The position numbers and the translations under genes were made by a program. The notes under the pieces were generated by a model, which saw nothing but the letters and a program-made list of their open reading frames with translations, did not search any database and had not been told where the DNA came from. Positions 17,078 through 25,304 of a stretch of 64,000 nt of DNA are shown here, piece after piece. The stretch covers positions 952,929-1,016,928 of the forward strand of contig JAGYIV010000008.1 of the NCBI GenBank assembly GCA_018402345.1. The letters run 5' to 3'. Within the stretch, counting starts at the first letter, position 1. Each line of letters opens with the position of its first letter. This DNA is from Terrimicrobiaceae bacterium (GTDB lineage Bacteria > Verrucomicrobiota > Verrucomicrobiia > Chthoniobacterales > Terrimicrobiaceae).

Positions 17078-18841
17078 ATGACAGCCACCACTGCAGACAC
17101 CCAAACAACAGAGCAGCACGCCCACCACGATCACGAGGTTGGCTTTTTCCGCAAATACCTCTGGACCTACGATCACAAAATGATTGGGCTCCAATACCTC
17201 TGGACGGCCCTCGCGTTTCTTTTCATCGGCGGCGCGCTCGCCCTCGGTGTCCGCTGGCAGCTCGGTTACCCCGGCGCGGTGGTGCCGCTCATCGGCCAAT
17301 TGCTGCCCGAAACAGTGGCGATCGACGGTTCGATCATTCCCGGTGGCTATAACATGCTGGTCACGATGCACGCTACCGTCATGGTGTTTTTCGTGGTCAT
17401 GCCGTTGCTGATCGGTGCGTTTGGCAACTACCTGATTCCCCTTCAAATCGGCGCCGGCGACATGGCGTTTCCGCTCCTGAATGAGTTGAGCTACTGGCTT
17501 TATGTCCTCTCGGGCGTGATTCTCATGGCCGCCTTCTTCGTTCCCGGCGGCGCACCCGGCACCGGCTGGACCGCCTACGCCCCGCTCAGTTCAGTGGCGG
17601 CATACAATGGAACACAAATCGGCCAGAGTCTTTGGGGAGTAGCTCTTTTTGTTAATGGTCTCTCCTCGATCGCCGGCGCGACAAACTACATCACGACTAT
17701 TGTGAACATGCGCGCTCCGGGCATGTCGATGTTCCGCATGCCGCTCACGGTTTGGTCGCTGTTCATCACGGCGATCCTTCTGATTCTCGCGGTGCCGGTG
17801 CTCTCCGCGGCCGCTGCGATGCTTTTCGCCGACCTGAATTTCGGCACCAGCTTCTTTTCTCCAGCTGGTGGCGGCCAACCGCTCCTCTGGCAGCACCTCT
17901 TCTGGTTCTTCGGCCACCCCGAAGTTTACATCATGATTCTCCCGGCGATGGGCCTCACCTCTGAAATCCTCGCCGTTTTCTCACGCAAGCCGGTCTTCGG
18001 CTACAAGGCCATGGTCTACGCGATGATCGCGATCGGATTCCTCGGCTTTGTCGTCTGGGGCCACCACATGTTCGTCAGCGGCATGAACCTCACCCTCAGC
18101 GCGGCTTTCTCCGTCTCGACCATGGTCATCGCCGTGCCATCCGCGATCAAGACGTTCAACTGGATGGGCACCGTGTGGCGTGGATCGATCGAGTTCACCA
18201 CAGCGATGTGCTTCGCGCTGGCGTTTGTGTCGATGTTCGTGATCGGTGGATTGAGCGGCATTTTCATGGCCTCGACCCCAGTCGACCTGTTCGTGCACCA
18301 CACCTACTTCATCGTCGCCCACTTCCACTACGTGCTCTTCGGCGGCAGTATCTTTGCGATCTTCGGGGCACTTTACTTCTGGTTCCCGAAAATGTTCGGC
18401 CGCATGCTCGACGAGACGCTCGGCAAGTGGCATTTCTTTCTGACGTTGATTTTCTTCAACCTCGCCTTCTTCCCGATGCACAATCTTGGACTCGGCGGCA
18501 TGATGCGACGGATCGCCGACCCGATGGTCTACGAGCACCTTCGCCAACTCCAACCGCTGAACCAACTTTGCACGATTGGAGCAATCGGCCTCGGGTTCAC
18601 CACATTCATCTTCATCTGGAATGTCATCCGCTCCTTGCGTAGCGGTGAAAAAGCGCCAAACAACCCTTGGCACGCCAACACTCTCGAGTGGACGGTGCCC
18701 TCGCCTCCCGGCCATGGCAACTTCCCTAAAACGCCTGTTGTTTACCACGGCCCTTACGAATACAGCGTGCCTGGCATCGACAAGGATTATCTCCCGCAAA
18801 CCGAACCGGCGCCCGCCACGGCTCGTCTCGAGTCTCACTGA
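17078..18841 (+). CDS. ctaD: Cytochrome c oxidase subunit I
   Basis: Catalytic heme-copper subunit of an aa3-type terminal oxidase in the inner membrane. The ATG at 17078 gives 587 residues. Key sites: TMHATVMVFF (low-spin heme His), FGNYLIPLQIGAGDMAFP (D-channel entry), WFFGHPEVYIMILPAMG with the Glu and the His-Tyr pair at CuB, GHHMFVSG (CuB histidines) and VHHTYFIVAHFHYVL (heme ligands). The HPEVY glutamate marks it as an A1-type oxidase. The N-terminus is His-rich (EQHAHHDHE). It opens a run of tightly packed genes for oxidase assembly, but no subunit II gene lies upstream, where tgt is found instead. Confidence 0.97.
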   Translation: MTATTADTQTTEQHAHHDHEVGFFRKYLWTYDHKMIGLQYLWTALAFLFIGGALALGVRWQLGYPGAVVPLIGQLLPETVAIDGSIIPGGYNMLVTMHATVMVFFVVMPLLIGAFGNYLIPLQIGAGDMAFPLLNELSYWLYVLSGVILMAAFFVPGGAPGTGWTAYAPLSSVAAYNGTQIGQSLWGVALFVNGLSSIAGATNYITTIVNMRAPGMSMFRMPLTVWSLFITAILLILAVPVLSAAAAMLFADLNFGTSFFSPAGGGQPLLWQHLFWFFGHPEVYIMILPAMGLTSEILAVFSRKPVFGYKAMVYAMIAIGFLGFVVWGHHMFVSGMNLTLSAAFSVSTMVIAVPSAIKTFNWMGTVWRGSIEFTTAMCFALAFVSMFVIGGLSGIFMASTPVDLFVHHTYFIVAHFHYVLFGGSIFAIFGALYFWFPKMFGRMLDETLGKWHFFLTLIFFNLAFFPMHNLGLGGMMRRIADPMVYEHLRQLQPLNQLCTIGAIGLGFTTFIFIWNVIRSLRSGEKAPNNPWHANTLEWTVPSPPGHGNFPKTPVVYHGPYEYSVPGIDKDYLPQTEPAPATARLESH

Positions 18842-18851
18842 TCCGCTCCTC

Positions 18852-19898
18852 ATGGCAGAAGGAACACACAGTGTCCCCCTGCGCCGCGTTGCGCTTCACG
18901 CTTGGGCGATATGCACGCTTGGGATGACGTTTATTTTGCTTTTCAGCGGAGGAATCGTCACCTCCAAAGGGGTCGGCATGTCCGTGCCTGATTGGCCGAC
19001 GACCTACGGCTACAACATGTTCCTGTTCCCGATCTCCGGTTGGGTTGGGGGGATTTTTTACGAGCACAGCCATCGCCTGATCGCCTCTGTGGTGGGCTTG
19101 ATGACCATGATTCTTGCGGCCTCGATGCTAAGTTGTGAACCGCGGCGCTGGGTAAAAACCCTTGGAGTGGTGGCGTTTTTTGCCGTCTGTATTCAAGGCC
19201 TGCTTGGCGGCATGCGCGTGTCGCTTTTCAAGGACGAACTTGGCATCTTCCATGGCATGCTGGCCCAGTCGTTCTTCTGCCTCTTGGGAATCATCACGAT
19301 CGCCACCAGTCCGCGGTTCATTCGTGGCGGGTGGGATGTTTTTCTGCCCGACTCCATGTTGAGGAACATGGTGGTGGTGGCCACGGGCTTGATCTTCTTA
19401 CAACTTGGACTCGGAGCTACGATGCGCCACGAGCATGCCGGCCTGTCGATCCCCGATTTTCCGCTGGCTTACGGGGAAATCCTTCCAGACACCTCGCCGG
19501 ACCGCATCACCGAGATCAACAACGCGAGGGTTCTGGACAACCAAGTGCCCACAACGGCTACGCAAATCTGGATTCAAATGGCCCACCGGGGGATGGCTGT
19601 TGTGATTCTTTGCCTTGTGGCCGCTGTCGCAGTCCGCTCCTGGGGTGGAGTCTCGCACCGAAGTGCGGCGTTGTGGTGCTCGGTGTGGCTCGCCATGATT
19701 CTGCTGCAAGTGGCACTTGGCGCGTGGACGATCTGGTCGAACAAGGCAGCCGACGTGGCCACGGCCCACATGGCACTGGGAGCCCTCTCGCTCATTGCAG
19801 GAGTGATTTTGAGCTTCCACTTGTGGCGGGGCACCCAGGCATTCCGGTTTATTGCTCCTGATACCCGGGCTGCGAAGGTTTATTCCGTCGTGGCATGA
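18852..19898 (+). CDS. ctaA: Heme A synthase
   Basis: Membrane monooxygenase that converts heme O to heme A for the oxidase. The ATG at 18852 gives 348 residues and lies 10 bp after ctaD; upstream sequence in the same frame overlaps ctaD and is a shadow. Family marks are GGIVTSKGVGMSVPDWPTTY near the N-terminus, FYEHSHRLIAS with the heme His, GIFHGMLAQ, a second SIPDFPLAYG motif, MAHRGMAVV and VATAHMALG. The two internally repeated halves of CtaA/Cox15 are both present. Its last codons overlap the ctaB start (ATGA at 19895). Confidence 0.95.
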   Translation: MAEGTHSVPLRRVALHAWAICTLGMTFILLFSGGIVTSKGVGMSVPDWPTTYGYNMFLFPISGWVGGIFYEHSHRLIASVVGLMTMILAASMLSCEPRRWVKTLGVVAFFAVCIQGLLGGMRVSLFKDELGIFHGMLAQSFFCLLGIITIATSPRFIRGGWDVFLPDSMLRNMVVVATGLIFLQLGLGATMRHEHAGLSIPDFPLAYGEILPDTSPDRITEINNARVLDNQVPTTATQIWIQMAHRGMAVVILCLVAAVAVRSWGGVSHRSAALWCSVWLAMILLQVALGAWTIWSNKAADVATAHMALGALSLIAGVILSFHLWRGTQAFRFIAPDTRAAKVYSVVA

Positions 19899-20785
19899 AA
19901 TCGACCGCCGCCGCGTCAGCATCCCAATCGCAGGGACTGGTGGACGACGTGCTTGTTCTGGTCAAGGCTCGATTGTCGTTTTTGGTTCTGATCACGACTT
20001 TGGTCGGATTTCTCTTGGGCTGGCGCGGGCCGATCAATTGGGTTCTTATGGGGGCAACCTTGCTTGGCACGGCCCTATGTGCTGCGGGTGCGGCAGCGCT
20101 GAACCAGTGGTGGGAACGCGAGGGAGATGCAAAAATGAAACGCACCAGTTCGCGCCCGGTGCCCGCCGGTAGAATCCAAGCGACCGACGCACTCATGTTC
20201 GGCTTGTTTTTCTCGGTGACTGGTATTGCCATTTTGGCCCTCTTCGCGAATGCCAGCGCTGCGTTTCTCGCATTCGCCACGATCGCCATTTATATCCTCG
20301 TCTACACCCCGATGAAGCGAATCAGTTCGCTGAACACGCTGGTGGGAGCGGTGCCCGGCGCCCTGCCTCCGCTCATCGGTTGGATGGCCGCCCGGGGACA
20401 TTACGAACTCGAGGGATGCCTGCTTTTTGCAATCCTGTGGTTTTGGCAAATGCCCCACTTTCTGGCGATCGCCTGGATGTATCGCGAGGACTACGCCAAG
20501 GGCGGTTGTGTCATGATCACCGCGGGGGACCCCGAAGGATTCGCCACATCGCGGCAGGCGTTTTTTTATGCGCTTTGTCTCCTGCTTGTGACTCTCCTGC
20601 CAGGCGTGATGGGCTATAATTCGCCAGTCTGGTTCTTTTGCGCCTTGGCGATGGGGCTTGCCTTTGCAGGGTTTGCGTTTGTCTTCATGCGCCGCCGCGA
20701 CAATGCCTCCGCGAGGGCATTGTTTTTCTCCTCGATTCTCTACCTGCCCCTGCTCCTCGGTCTTCTTGTTCTGACAAAGAAATGA
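19895..20785 (+). CDS. ctaB: Heme O synthase (protoheme IX farnesyltransferase)
   Basis: UbiA-family membrane prenyltransferase that adds a farnesyl group to heme B, the first step toward heme A. It has 296 residues and the Asp-rich substrate motif NQWWEREGDAKMKRTSSRP near residue 70, plus the second motif YTPMKRISSLNTLVGAVPGA and the RMYREDY-like AWMYREDYAKGG. The stop overlaps the start of a 40-residue membrane peptide gene. Confidence 0.96.
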   Translation: MKSTAAASASQSQGLVDDVLVLVKARLSFLVLITTLVGFLLGWRGPINWVLMGATLLGTALCAAGAAALNQWWEREGDAKMKRTSSRPVPAGRIQATDALMFGLFFSVTGIAILALFANASAAFLAFATIAIYILVYTPMKRISSLNTLVGAVPGALPPLIGWMAARGHYELEGCLLFAILWFWQMPHFLAIAWMYREDYAKGGCVMITAGDPEGFATSRQAFFYALCLLLVTLLPGVMGYNSPVWFFCALAMGLAFAGFAFVFMRRRDNASARALFFSSILYLPLLLGLLVLTKK

Positions 20786-20904
20786 AAATCACACCGCGCT
20801 CGAAAAATCTCCTCCTCATGGCGGTCCTGTGGGTTTTTGCTATTTCACTCACAGTAGTTGTTCTGATACTCATGAACCTCCGCGGCCCCTATCAGGCGCC
20901 CTGA
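20782..20904 (+). CDS. 40-residue single-helix membrane peptide in oxidase operon
   Basis: Tiny gene whose ATG overlaps the ctaB stop (ATGA) and which ends 32 bp before ctaE. The product starts MKITPRSKNLLL, has one strongly hydrophobic helix (~residues 10-31: LLLMAVLWVFAISLTVVVLI) and a short basic-to-polar tail. I know no named family. Position and shape suit a small oxidase subunit or assembly peptide, as in the small subunit IV-type proteins of other aa3 oxidases, but that is inference. Confidence 0.7.
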   Translation: MKITPRSKNLLLMAVLWVFAISLTVVVLILMNLRGPYQAP

Positions 20905-20936
20905 TCCGATTTTCCAACCAACCCAACACACGCTCC

Positions 20937-21560
20937 ATGTCCACTGCAGCCATCGCCCACGATTCCCACGGCCACGGGGGGGCCTCGCACGCCGTCGCCA
21001 AATTCGGCATGATTATGTTTCTCCTCTCCGAGGCCATGCTCTTCGCCGGCCTCCTTGGCGGATACTTCGTTCTCCGCTGGTCGGAAAACGGCTTCCCTTG
21101 GCAGGCGGGCCACGCCTGGCCGCCGGATGCCGCCTATGCCGCGCTGCCGGTGTTCCTCACCACCGTCAATACGATCTTCCTCCTCGCGAGCAGTGTCACA
21201 TTCCACTTGGCGGAGGGGTCCGTCATGAAAGGAAAATCAGGCTTGGGTTGGCTTTTCATCACGATCGCCCTCGGTTCGATCTTCGTCGGCATCCAATGCT
21301 ACGAATGGTGGCACCTGCACAATGAAGGCCTCTGGTTCAACACCGGCGGCGTCTACGGATCGAGCTTCTTTGTCATCACCGGATTCCACGGCTTGCACGT
21401 GGTCGTTGGCGTGTTGTTGATTGTCTGGTGTTTCCTGCGTCAGCTCTTCACCCGCTGCTTCACCCCGACACACCATCCAGCATTGGCGAATGTGGCTCTC
21501 TACTGGCACTTCGTCGATGTTGTCTGGATCGTGGTTCTCACGCTCCTCTATTATGTCTGA
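20937..21560 (+). CDS. ctaE: Cytochrome c oxidase subunit III
   Basis: Core membrane subunit of the aa3-type oxidase, 207 residues from ATG 20937. Family features: KFGMIMFLLSEAMLFAGLLG (first helix with the conserved Glu), FLTTVNTIFLLASSVTFHLA, FVGIQCYEWWHL, SSFFVITGFHGLHVVVGVLL and VALYWHFVDVVWIVV. It is the short five-helix form typical of bacteria. The stop lies inside the start of the SCO gene (8-nt overlap). Confidence 0.95.
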   Translation: MSTAAIAHDSHGHGGASHAVAKFGMIMFLLSEAMLFAGLLGGYFVLRWSENGFPWQAGHAWPPDAAYAALPVFLTTVNTIFLLASSVTFHLAEGSVMKGKSGLGWLFITIALGSIFVGIQCYEWWHLHNEGLWFNTGGVYGSSFFVITGFHGLHVVVGVLLIVWCFLRQLFTRCFTPTHHPALANVALYWHFVDVVWIVVLTLLYYV

Positions 21561-22200
21561 CGGCACCCCGCGCCGGGGGATTTCCCCCCTCGGTTGGGTG
21601 GTGGCATTCACCGTGGCGGCTGTTGCGCTCGCGGCCGCCTACATCAGCCTGAAATCGACTCCGCCGAGGCCACTCCCGCCCCATCTCGAAAAGATTTCAA
21701 AAGTCCCGGCGTTCAGCATCAACGACCAGACAGGAAAGCCGCTCACCCTCGACGACCTGCAAGGGAAAATCTGGGTTGCGAATTTCATCTTCACACGCTG
21801 CAAGGGCCCGTGTCCGCTCATCACACAGCGCATGGCGGATTTGAACACCAAGCTTGGCAAGGTCCGTGACAAGGTGGTGTTGGTTTCGTTCAGCGTCGAT
21901 CCGGGCCACGACACGCCAGAGGTGCTTGCCCAATACGGCGCCGCCCAAGGAGCAAGTCCCGAAAGCTGGAAATTCCTCGCTCCCACGCAAGAGGACATCG
22001 ACTCCATCATCGTGAAAGGTCTCCTCCAGCCTGTCTCAAAGGAGCCCGACGGCACGGTAGCCCACTCCTCGCGCTTCGTGCTTGTCGATGCCGACGGATG
22101 GCTCCGCGGCTACCAGGACGGAGTCGACCCCGAGGTTGTGCAAAAGCTCATGGTGGACATCGGCGATCTCCTGCAGGAAAATACACCCGACAAGAAATGA
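21553..22200 (+). CDS. SCO1/SenC copper chaperone
   Basis: Membrane-anchored thioredoxin-fold protein that delivers copper to the CuA site of oxidase subunit II. The ATG at 21553 gives 215 residues: an N-terminal anchor helix (~12-33, LGWVVAFTVAAVALAAAYI) and then the SCO domain. The copper ligands are the CxxxC in FTRCKGPCPLITQ and the later His in VAHSSRF. SFSVDPGHDTPEVL is the usual family segment. Its presence implies that a CuA-bearing subunit II exists elsewhere in the genome. Confidence 0.93.
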   Translation: MSDGTPRRGISPLGWVVAFTVAAVALAAAYISLKSTPPRPLPPHLEKISKVPAFSINDQTGKPLTLDDLQGKIWVANFIFTRCKGPCPLITQRMADLNTKLGKVRDKVVLVSFSVDPGHDTPEVLAQYGAAQGASPESWKFLAPTQEDIDSIIVKGLLQPVSKEPDGTVAHSSRFVLVDADGWLRGYQDGVDPEVVQKLMVDIGDLLQENTPDKK

Positions 22201-22436
22201 AACACCACCTCGTCCTTGCTATTATCCTGTCCCAGATCCCACAAGCTTTGGCGTGCGTCGGTTGCCGCCAACCCGGCACTACAGGGCCTATCGAGCCACA
22301 GACCATCACCGCCGGTATCGCCCTCTCCTGGGGAGTCCTCGGCATGCTGGCCATCGTGTTAGCGATCATCGGAAGCATGACATATTACATCGTCTCCACC
22401 TGCAAGCGCCTGGACCGCGCGCGCAACACTCAATGA
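22197..22436 (+). CDS. 79-residue exported/membrane protein with CxxC
   Basis: Small gene overlapping the SCO stop by 4 nt (ATGA) and the next start by 4 nt. The product has a signal-like start (MKHHLVLAIILSQIPQALA), immediately followed by CVGC, a Pro/Gly-rich spacer, one long membrane helix (~residues 43-65, GIALSWGVLGMLAIVLAIIG) and a basic tail (CKRLDRARN). The CxxC should face the periplasm, where it could bind a metal or act in thiol exchange. No named family is recognised. Tight coupling to SCO and DUF420 genes points to oxidase assembly. Confidence 0.75.
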   Translation: MKHHLVLAIILSQIPQALACVGCRQPGTTGPIEPQTITAGIALSWGVLGMLAIVLAIIGSMTYYIVSTCKRLDRARNTQ

Positions 22437-22867
22437 GCGTCTCGGATCTTCCGGCGCTCAATGCCGGGTTGAATGCCATCGCCACGATGCTTCTTCTTGC
22501 AGGGTTTATTTGCATAAAAACAGAGCGCAAAATCGCCCATCGTTACTGCATGCTCGGGGCATTTGGGGTTTCCTGCGTGTTTTTGTTTTTTTATGTTCTC
22601 CATAAAATTTTAGTTCAAGGAGTCCACACGCCTTTCGGCGGCGAGGGCCTCTGGCGCACGTTTTATTACGGCATGCTTGTGTCCCACATCATTCTGGCCA
22701 TTGTCATCGTGCCATTGATTCTTGTGACGATGACCCACGCGCTCAAAGGCGCTTTTGAACGCCACCGTGCTTGGGCCAAGTGGACATTCCCGCTCTGGTT
22801 CTACGTCTCCGTGACTGGCGTGCTTGTGTATTTCATGCTTTATCAGTGGTTCCCCAAAGCCGCGTGA
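22433..22867 (+). CDS. DUF420 membrane protein of oxidase operon
   Basis: Integral membrane protein of 144 residues with four predicted helices, matching the DUF420 pattern: NAGLNAIATMLLLAGFICIK, HRYCMLGAFGVSCVFLFFYV, a middle His segment (FYYGMLVSHIILAIVIVPLI) and WFYVSVTGVLVYFMLY. DUF420 proteins are commonly encoded with aa3/ba3 oxidases and are suspected assembly factors; the activity is not known. It is the last gene of the ctaD operon. The next gene starts 4 bp later but is unrelated. Confidence 0.85.
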   Translation: MSVSDLPALNAGLNAIATMLLLAGFICIKTERKIAHRYCMLGAFGVSCVFLFFYVLHKILVQGVHTPFGGEGLWRTFYYGMLVSHIILAIVIVPLILVTMTHALKGAFERHRAWAKWTFPLWFYVSVTGVLVYFMLYQWFPKAA

Positions 22868-22871
22868 GGCC

Positions 22872-23438
22872 ATGCCGCACCCGCCCGACCTGCCAATTCA
22901 CACCGTCCGAGATCGCAAGGTCATTCTGGATGCCGACCTCGCCGCCATCTACGGCGTGCCGACCAAGGCCCTCAATCAAGCCGTCCGTAGAAACGGCGAC
23001 CGCTTCCCGGAGGACTTTGCGTTCCAGCTAACCAAAGAGGAGTTTCAATTTTTAAGGTCACAAATTGTTACCTTAAAGAAAGCGGGACCAGGGCAGCATC
23101 CCAAATACCTTCCCATCGCCTTCACCGAGCACGGCGCACTCATGGCCGCAAATCTCCTCAAAAGCCCCGAGGCGGCACGCATGAGCGTCTTTGTCGTTCG
23201 CGCGTTCGTGAAGCAACGCGAACTCCTCATGGCACAGACCGACGTGCTCAAACGCCTCGCCGAAATTGACGCCCGCCTGCTCGAGCACGATACCGCCCTC
23301 CGCACGATTTGGCGCGAGATTCAGCCACTCCTCGTTCCCACCACCGCTCCGGACAAACCTGAGATCGGTTTCCATGTCCGCGAGGACAACACCGCCTACC
23401 ACGTGAAACCCAAGCCCCGCCCCTCAAAAAAATCATGA
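22872..23438 (+). CDS. ORF6N-domain DNA-binding protein
   Basis: Protein of 188 residues. Residues ~8-100 form an ORF6N domain (IHTVRDRKVILDADLAAIYG, then TKALNQAVRRNGDRFPEDF, then FTEHGALMAANLL), a DNA-binding module common in phages and mobile islands. A coiled segment (KRLAEIDARLLEHDTALRT) follows. The ATG at 22872 directly follows the oxidase operon, and the stop overlaps the next start (ATGA). Chromosomal copies like this are widespread in Bacteroidota and Verrucomicrobiota; function is unclear. Confidence 0.88.
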   Translation: MPHPPDLPIHTVRDRKVILDADLAAIYGVPTKALNQAVRRNGDRFPEDFAFQLTKEEFQFLRSQIVTLKKAGPGQHPKYLPIAFTEHGALMAANLLKSPEAARMSVFVVRAFVKQRELLMAQTDVLKRLAEIDARLLEHDTALRTIWREIQPLLVPTTAPDKPEIGFHVREDNTAYHVKPKPRPSKKS

Positions 23439-23860
23439 ACCAGACCGCACCATCCGCACGACCCATGGGCATCGCCCATCCCGCCGTTCTCGACGCCTTT
23501 GCCCACGACAAGCGCCGCGACCTCCTTGTGCTTGCCATGTATGAAACCCGTCCATGGACCGGCGGCGAGGACCAGCTCCTCCAACTCCAAGAAAAACTGA
23601 ACGCCTACGCCTCATTCATCCTCGACGGAGAAATGGCCGAGGCGTTCCCCCAATTCCTCGGCAAGCCCGTGGAAATTCAGCTCCGCACCCGCCACCAGCC
23701 AAGCACGCTCGCCCTCGGCCTCCTCCAGCAAGCCCAGGAGCAACTCTCACTCCAGCAAATCCACCTCGACACCATTCTCATCTCGACAGAGGAGGAACTG
23801 CCCGGCACCGTCACCGAGCAGGGCGGCTGCGGCTGCAATCCCGGCGGCTGCTGCTCCTAA
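23435..23860 (+). CDS. Conserved hypothetical protein with Cys-rich tail
   Basis: Cytoplasmic protein of 141 residues. The N-terminal ~110 residues (DKRRDLLVLAMYETRPWTGG...LQEKLNAYASFIL...PVEIQLRTRHQPS) resemble a small conserved family (possibly DUF6572; recalled, not certain) of unknown function. The C-terminus ends in GGCGCNPGGCCS, four cysteines in a glycine-rich tail that could bind metal. Its start overlaps the ORF6N stop, and its TAA overlaps the convergent M20 peptidase stop by a few bases. Confidence 0.75.
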   Translation: MNQTAPSARPMGIAHPAVLDAFAHDKRRDLLVLAMYETRPWTGGEDQLLQLQEKLNAYASFILDGEMAEAFPQFLGKPVEIQLRTRHQPSTLALGLLQQAQEQLSLQQIHLDTILISTEEELPGTVTEQGGCGCNPGGCCS

Positions 23861-25191
23861 CCGTTCGCCAACTCCCGCAGCAACGCCTTGTTGAGGCGGA
23901 TTCCCAAGAGAAAATTCTCCACCGGAAAGTTTTCATCAGGCGCATGCGCGCGACAATCGGGTGACGCCAGAGCCAGTAGCAAGGCCGGTTGTCCAAGCGT
24001 CCGCTGGAATTCGGTGAGAATCGGAATCGATCCTCCCTCGCGTGTCAGCGCGGGTTTTTTTCCGAACACCTCCTCCAGTGCCCGCTGGGCGGCCTTTCCC
24101 GCCGGCTGCATGGGATCCAGGAAAAACGCCTCCCCGCCGTGCCCGTCGGTCATCTCCAATGTCACTCCCGCCGGGCAGTGCTTCTCAAAATGTCTCCGCG
24201 CCATCGCCAGCACCGCATCGGGATGCTGATCGGGCACGAGGCGGAACGACACCTTGAAAAACGCCTCGGCAGGCAACACCGTTTTGCTGCCCTCACCCTG
24301 GTAGCCGCCGCCGAACCCGTTGATCTCGGCTGTCGGCCGGGCGCCGATGCGCTCGACAGCGGAATACCCCGCTTCCCCCGCCAACACCTTTACGCCGGCC
24401 TGCGCGGCGATCGCCTCGTCGCTCACCGGCGATTCCTTCGCCGCCTCGCGCTCCCATGGAGCCATCGGCTGCACCGCATCATAGAACCCCTCAATCGCCA
24501 CCCGCCCGTTGGCATCATGCAAGCTCGCCACCAACCGCGCCGCCGCCGTCACCGGATTCGCCACCGCGCCGCCATAAATGCCGGAGTGCAAATCCATCGC
24601 CGGTCCTTTCACCCGCACTTCCATGGTGGCGATGCCGCGCAGCGCGTAGCTCAAGGTCGGATATCCCTCAGCCGCCATGCCTGTGTCAGAAATCGCGATC
24701 GCATCACACGCCAACTCCTCCCGGTGTGTTTCCAGAAATGTCCCGAGGTGCTTGCTTCCGATCTCCTCCTCGCCCTCGATTAAAAACACCACATTCACAG
24801 GAAGTTCTCCCTCGGCGAGCGCCTCCTCGACCCCGAGGATATGCGCGAGGATTTGCCCTTTGTTATCCGAGGCCCCCCGGCCAAAAATCCGCCCAGATCG
24901 AATCACCGGATCGAACGGCGGAGATGTCCAAAGATTCAACGGCTCAGCAGGTTGCACATCATAGTGTCCGTAAATCAAGACCGTCTTCTTCGCGGGGTCG
25001 CGGGGCGATTTCGCCACCACCACCGGGCAGCCTGCTGTGGGCTCGGCACGTGCCTCCAATCCCATCCTTTCAAATTTGCCCACCAGCCACTCGGCGCACC
25101 GTTGCATGTCTTCCCGATGACAGCTCTGCGCGGACACGCTGGGGATTCGGACAAACTCCAACAACTCGTCAACTCGAGGATCATTCTTCAT
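23857..25191 (-). CDS. M20-family dipeptidase/metallopeptidase
   Basis: Cytoplasmic di-zinc peptidase of the M20 (ArgE/DapE/ACY1/CPG2) group, 444 residues. Metal and catalytic sites are visible in order: GHYDVQP (His ligand and adjacent catalytic Asp), GASDNKG (bridging Asp), EGEEEIGS (general base and metal Glu), AISDTGMA (Asp) and HAPDENF (His near the C-terminus). The dimerisation/lid domain lies between residues ~195 and ~310, with LHSGIYGG. Substrate is probably dipeptides or similar. It is divergent from smc and converges with the Cys-tailed protein gene. Confidence 0.93.
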   Translation of the reverse strand: MKNDPRVDELLEFVRIPSVSAQSCHREDMQRCAEWLVGKFERMGLEARAEPTAGCPVVVAKSPRDPAKKTVLIYGHYDVQPAEPLNLWTSPPFDPVIRSGRIFGRGASDNKGQILAHILGVEEALAEGELPVNVVFLIEGEEEIGSKHLGTFLETHREELACDAIAISDTGMAAEGYPTLSYALRGIATMEVRVKGPAMDLHSGIYGGAVANPVTAAARLVASLHDANGRVAIEGFYDAVQPMAPWEREAAKESPVSDEAIAAQAGVKVLAGEAGYSAVERIGARPTAEINGFGGGYQGEGSKTVLPAEAFFKVSFRLVPDQHPDAVLAMARRHFEKHCPAGVTLEMTDGHGGEAFFLDPMQPAGKAAQRALEEVFGKKPALTREGGSIPILTEFQRTLGQPALLLALASPDCRAHAPDENFPVENFLLGIRLNKALLRELANG

Positions 25192-25304
25192 AAATACTCA
25201 ACATCTTGTGGTCGTGAGGGAGGCCATACGCTGGATATGGTATTTTTTTCTTGTCGCACCCCCCTCGGGTTTTACGCTTTCGCGACGTCTTTATCCGGTC
25301 TCCC

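Noticed and set aside
22872..23438. Prophage at the ORF6N gene
   Set aside because: No integrase, structural gene or att repeat nearby; ORF6N alone is not evidence of a phage.
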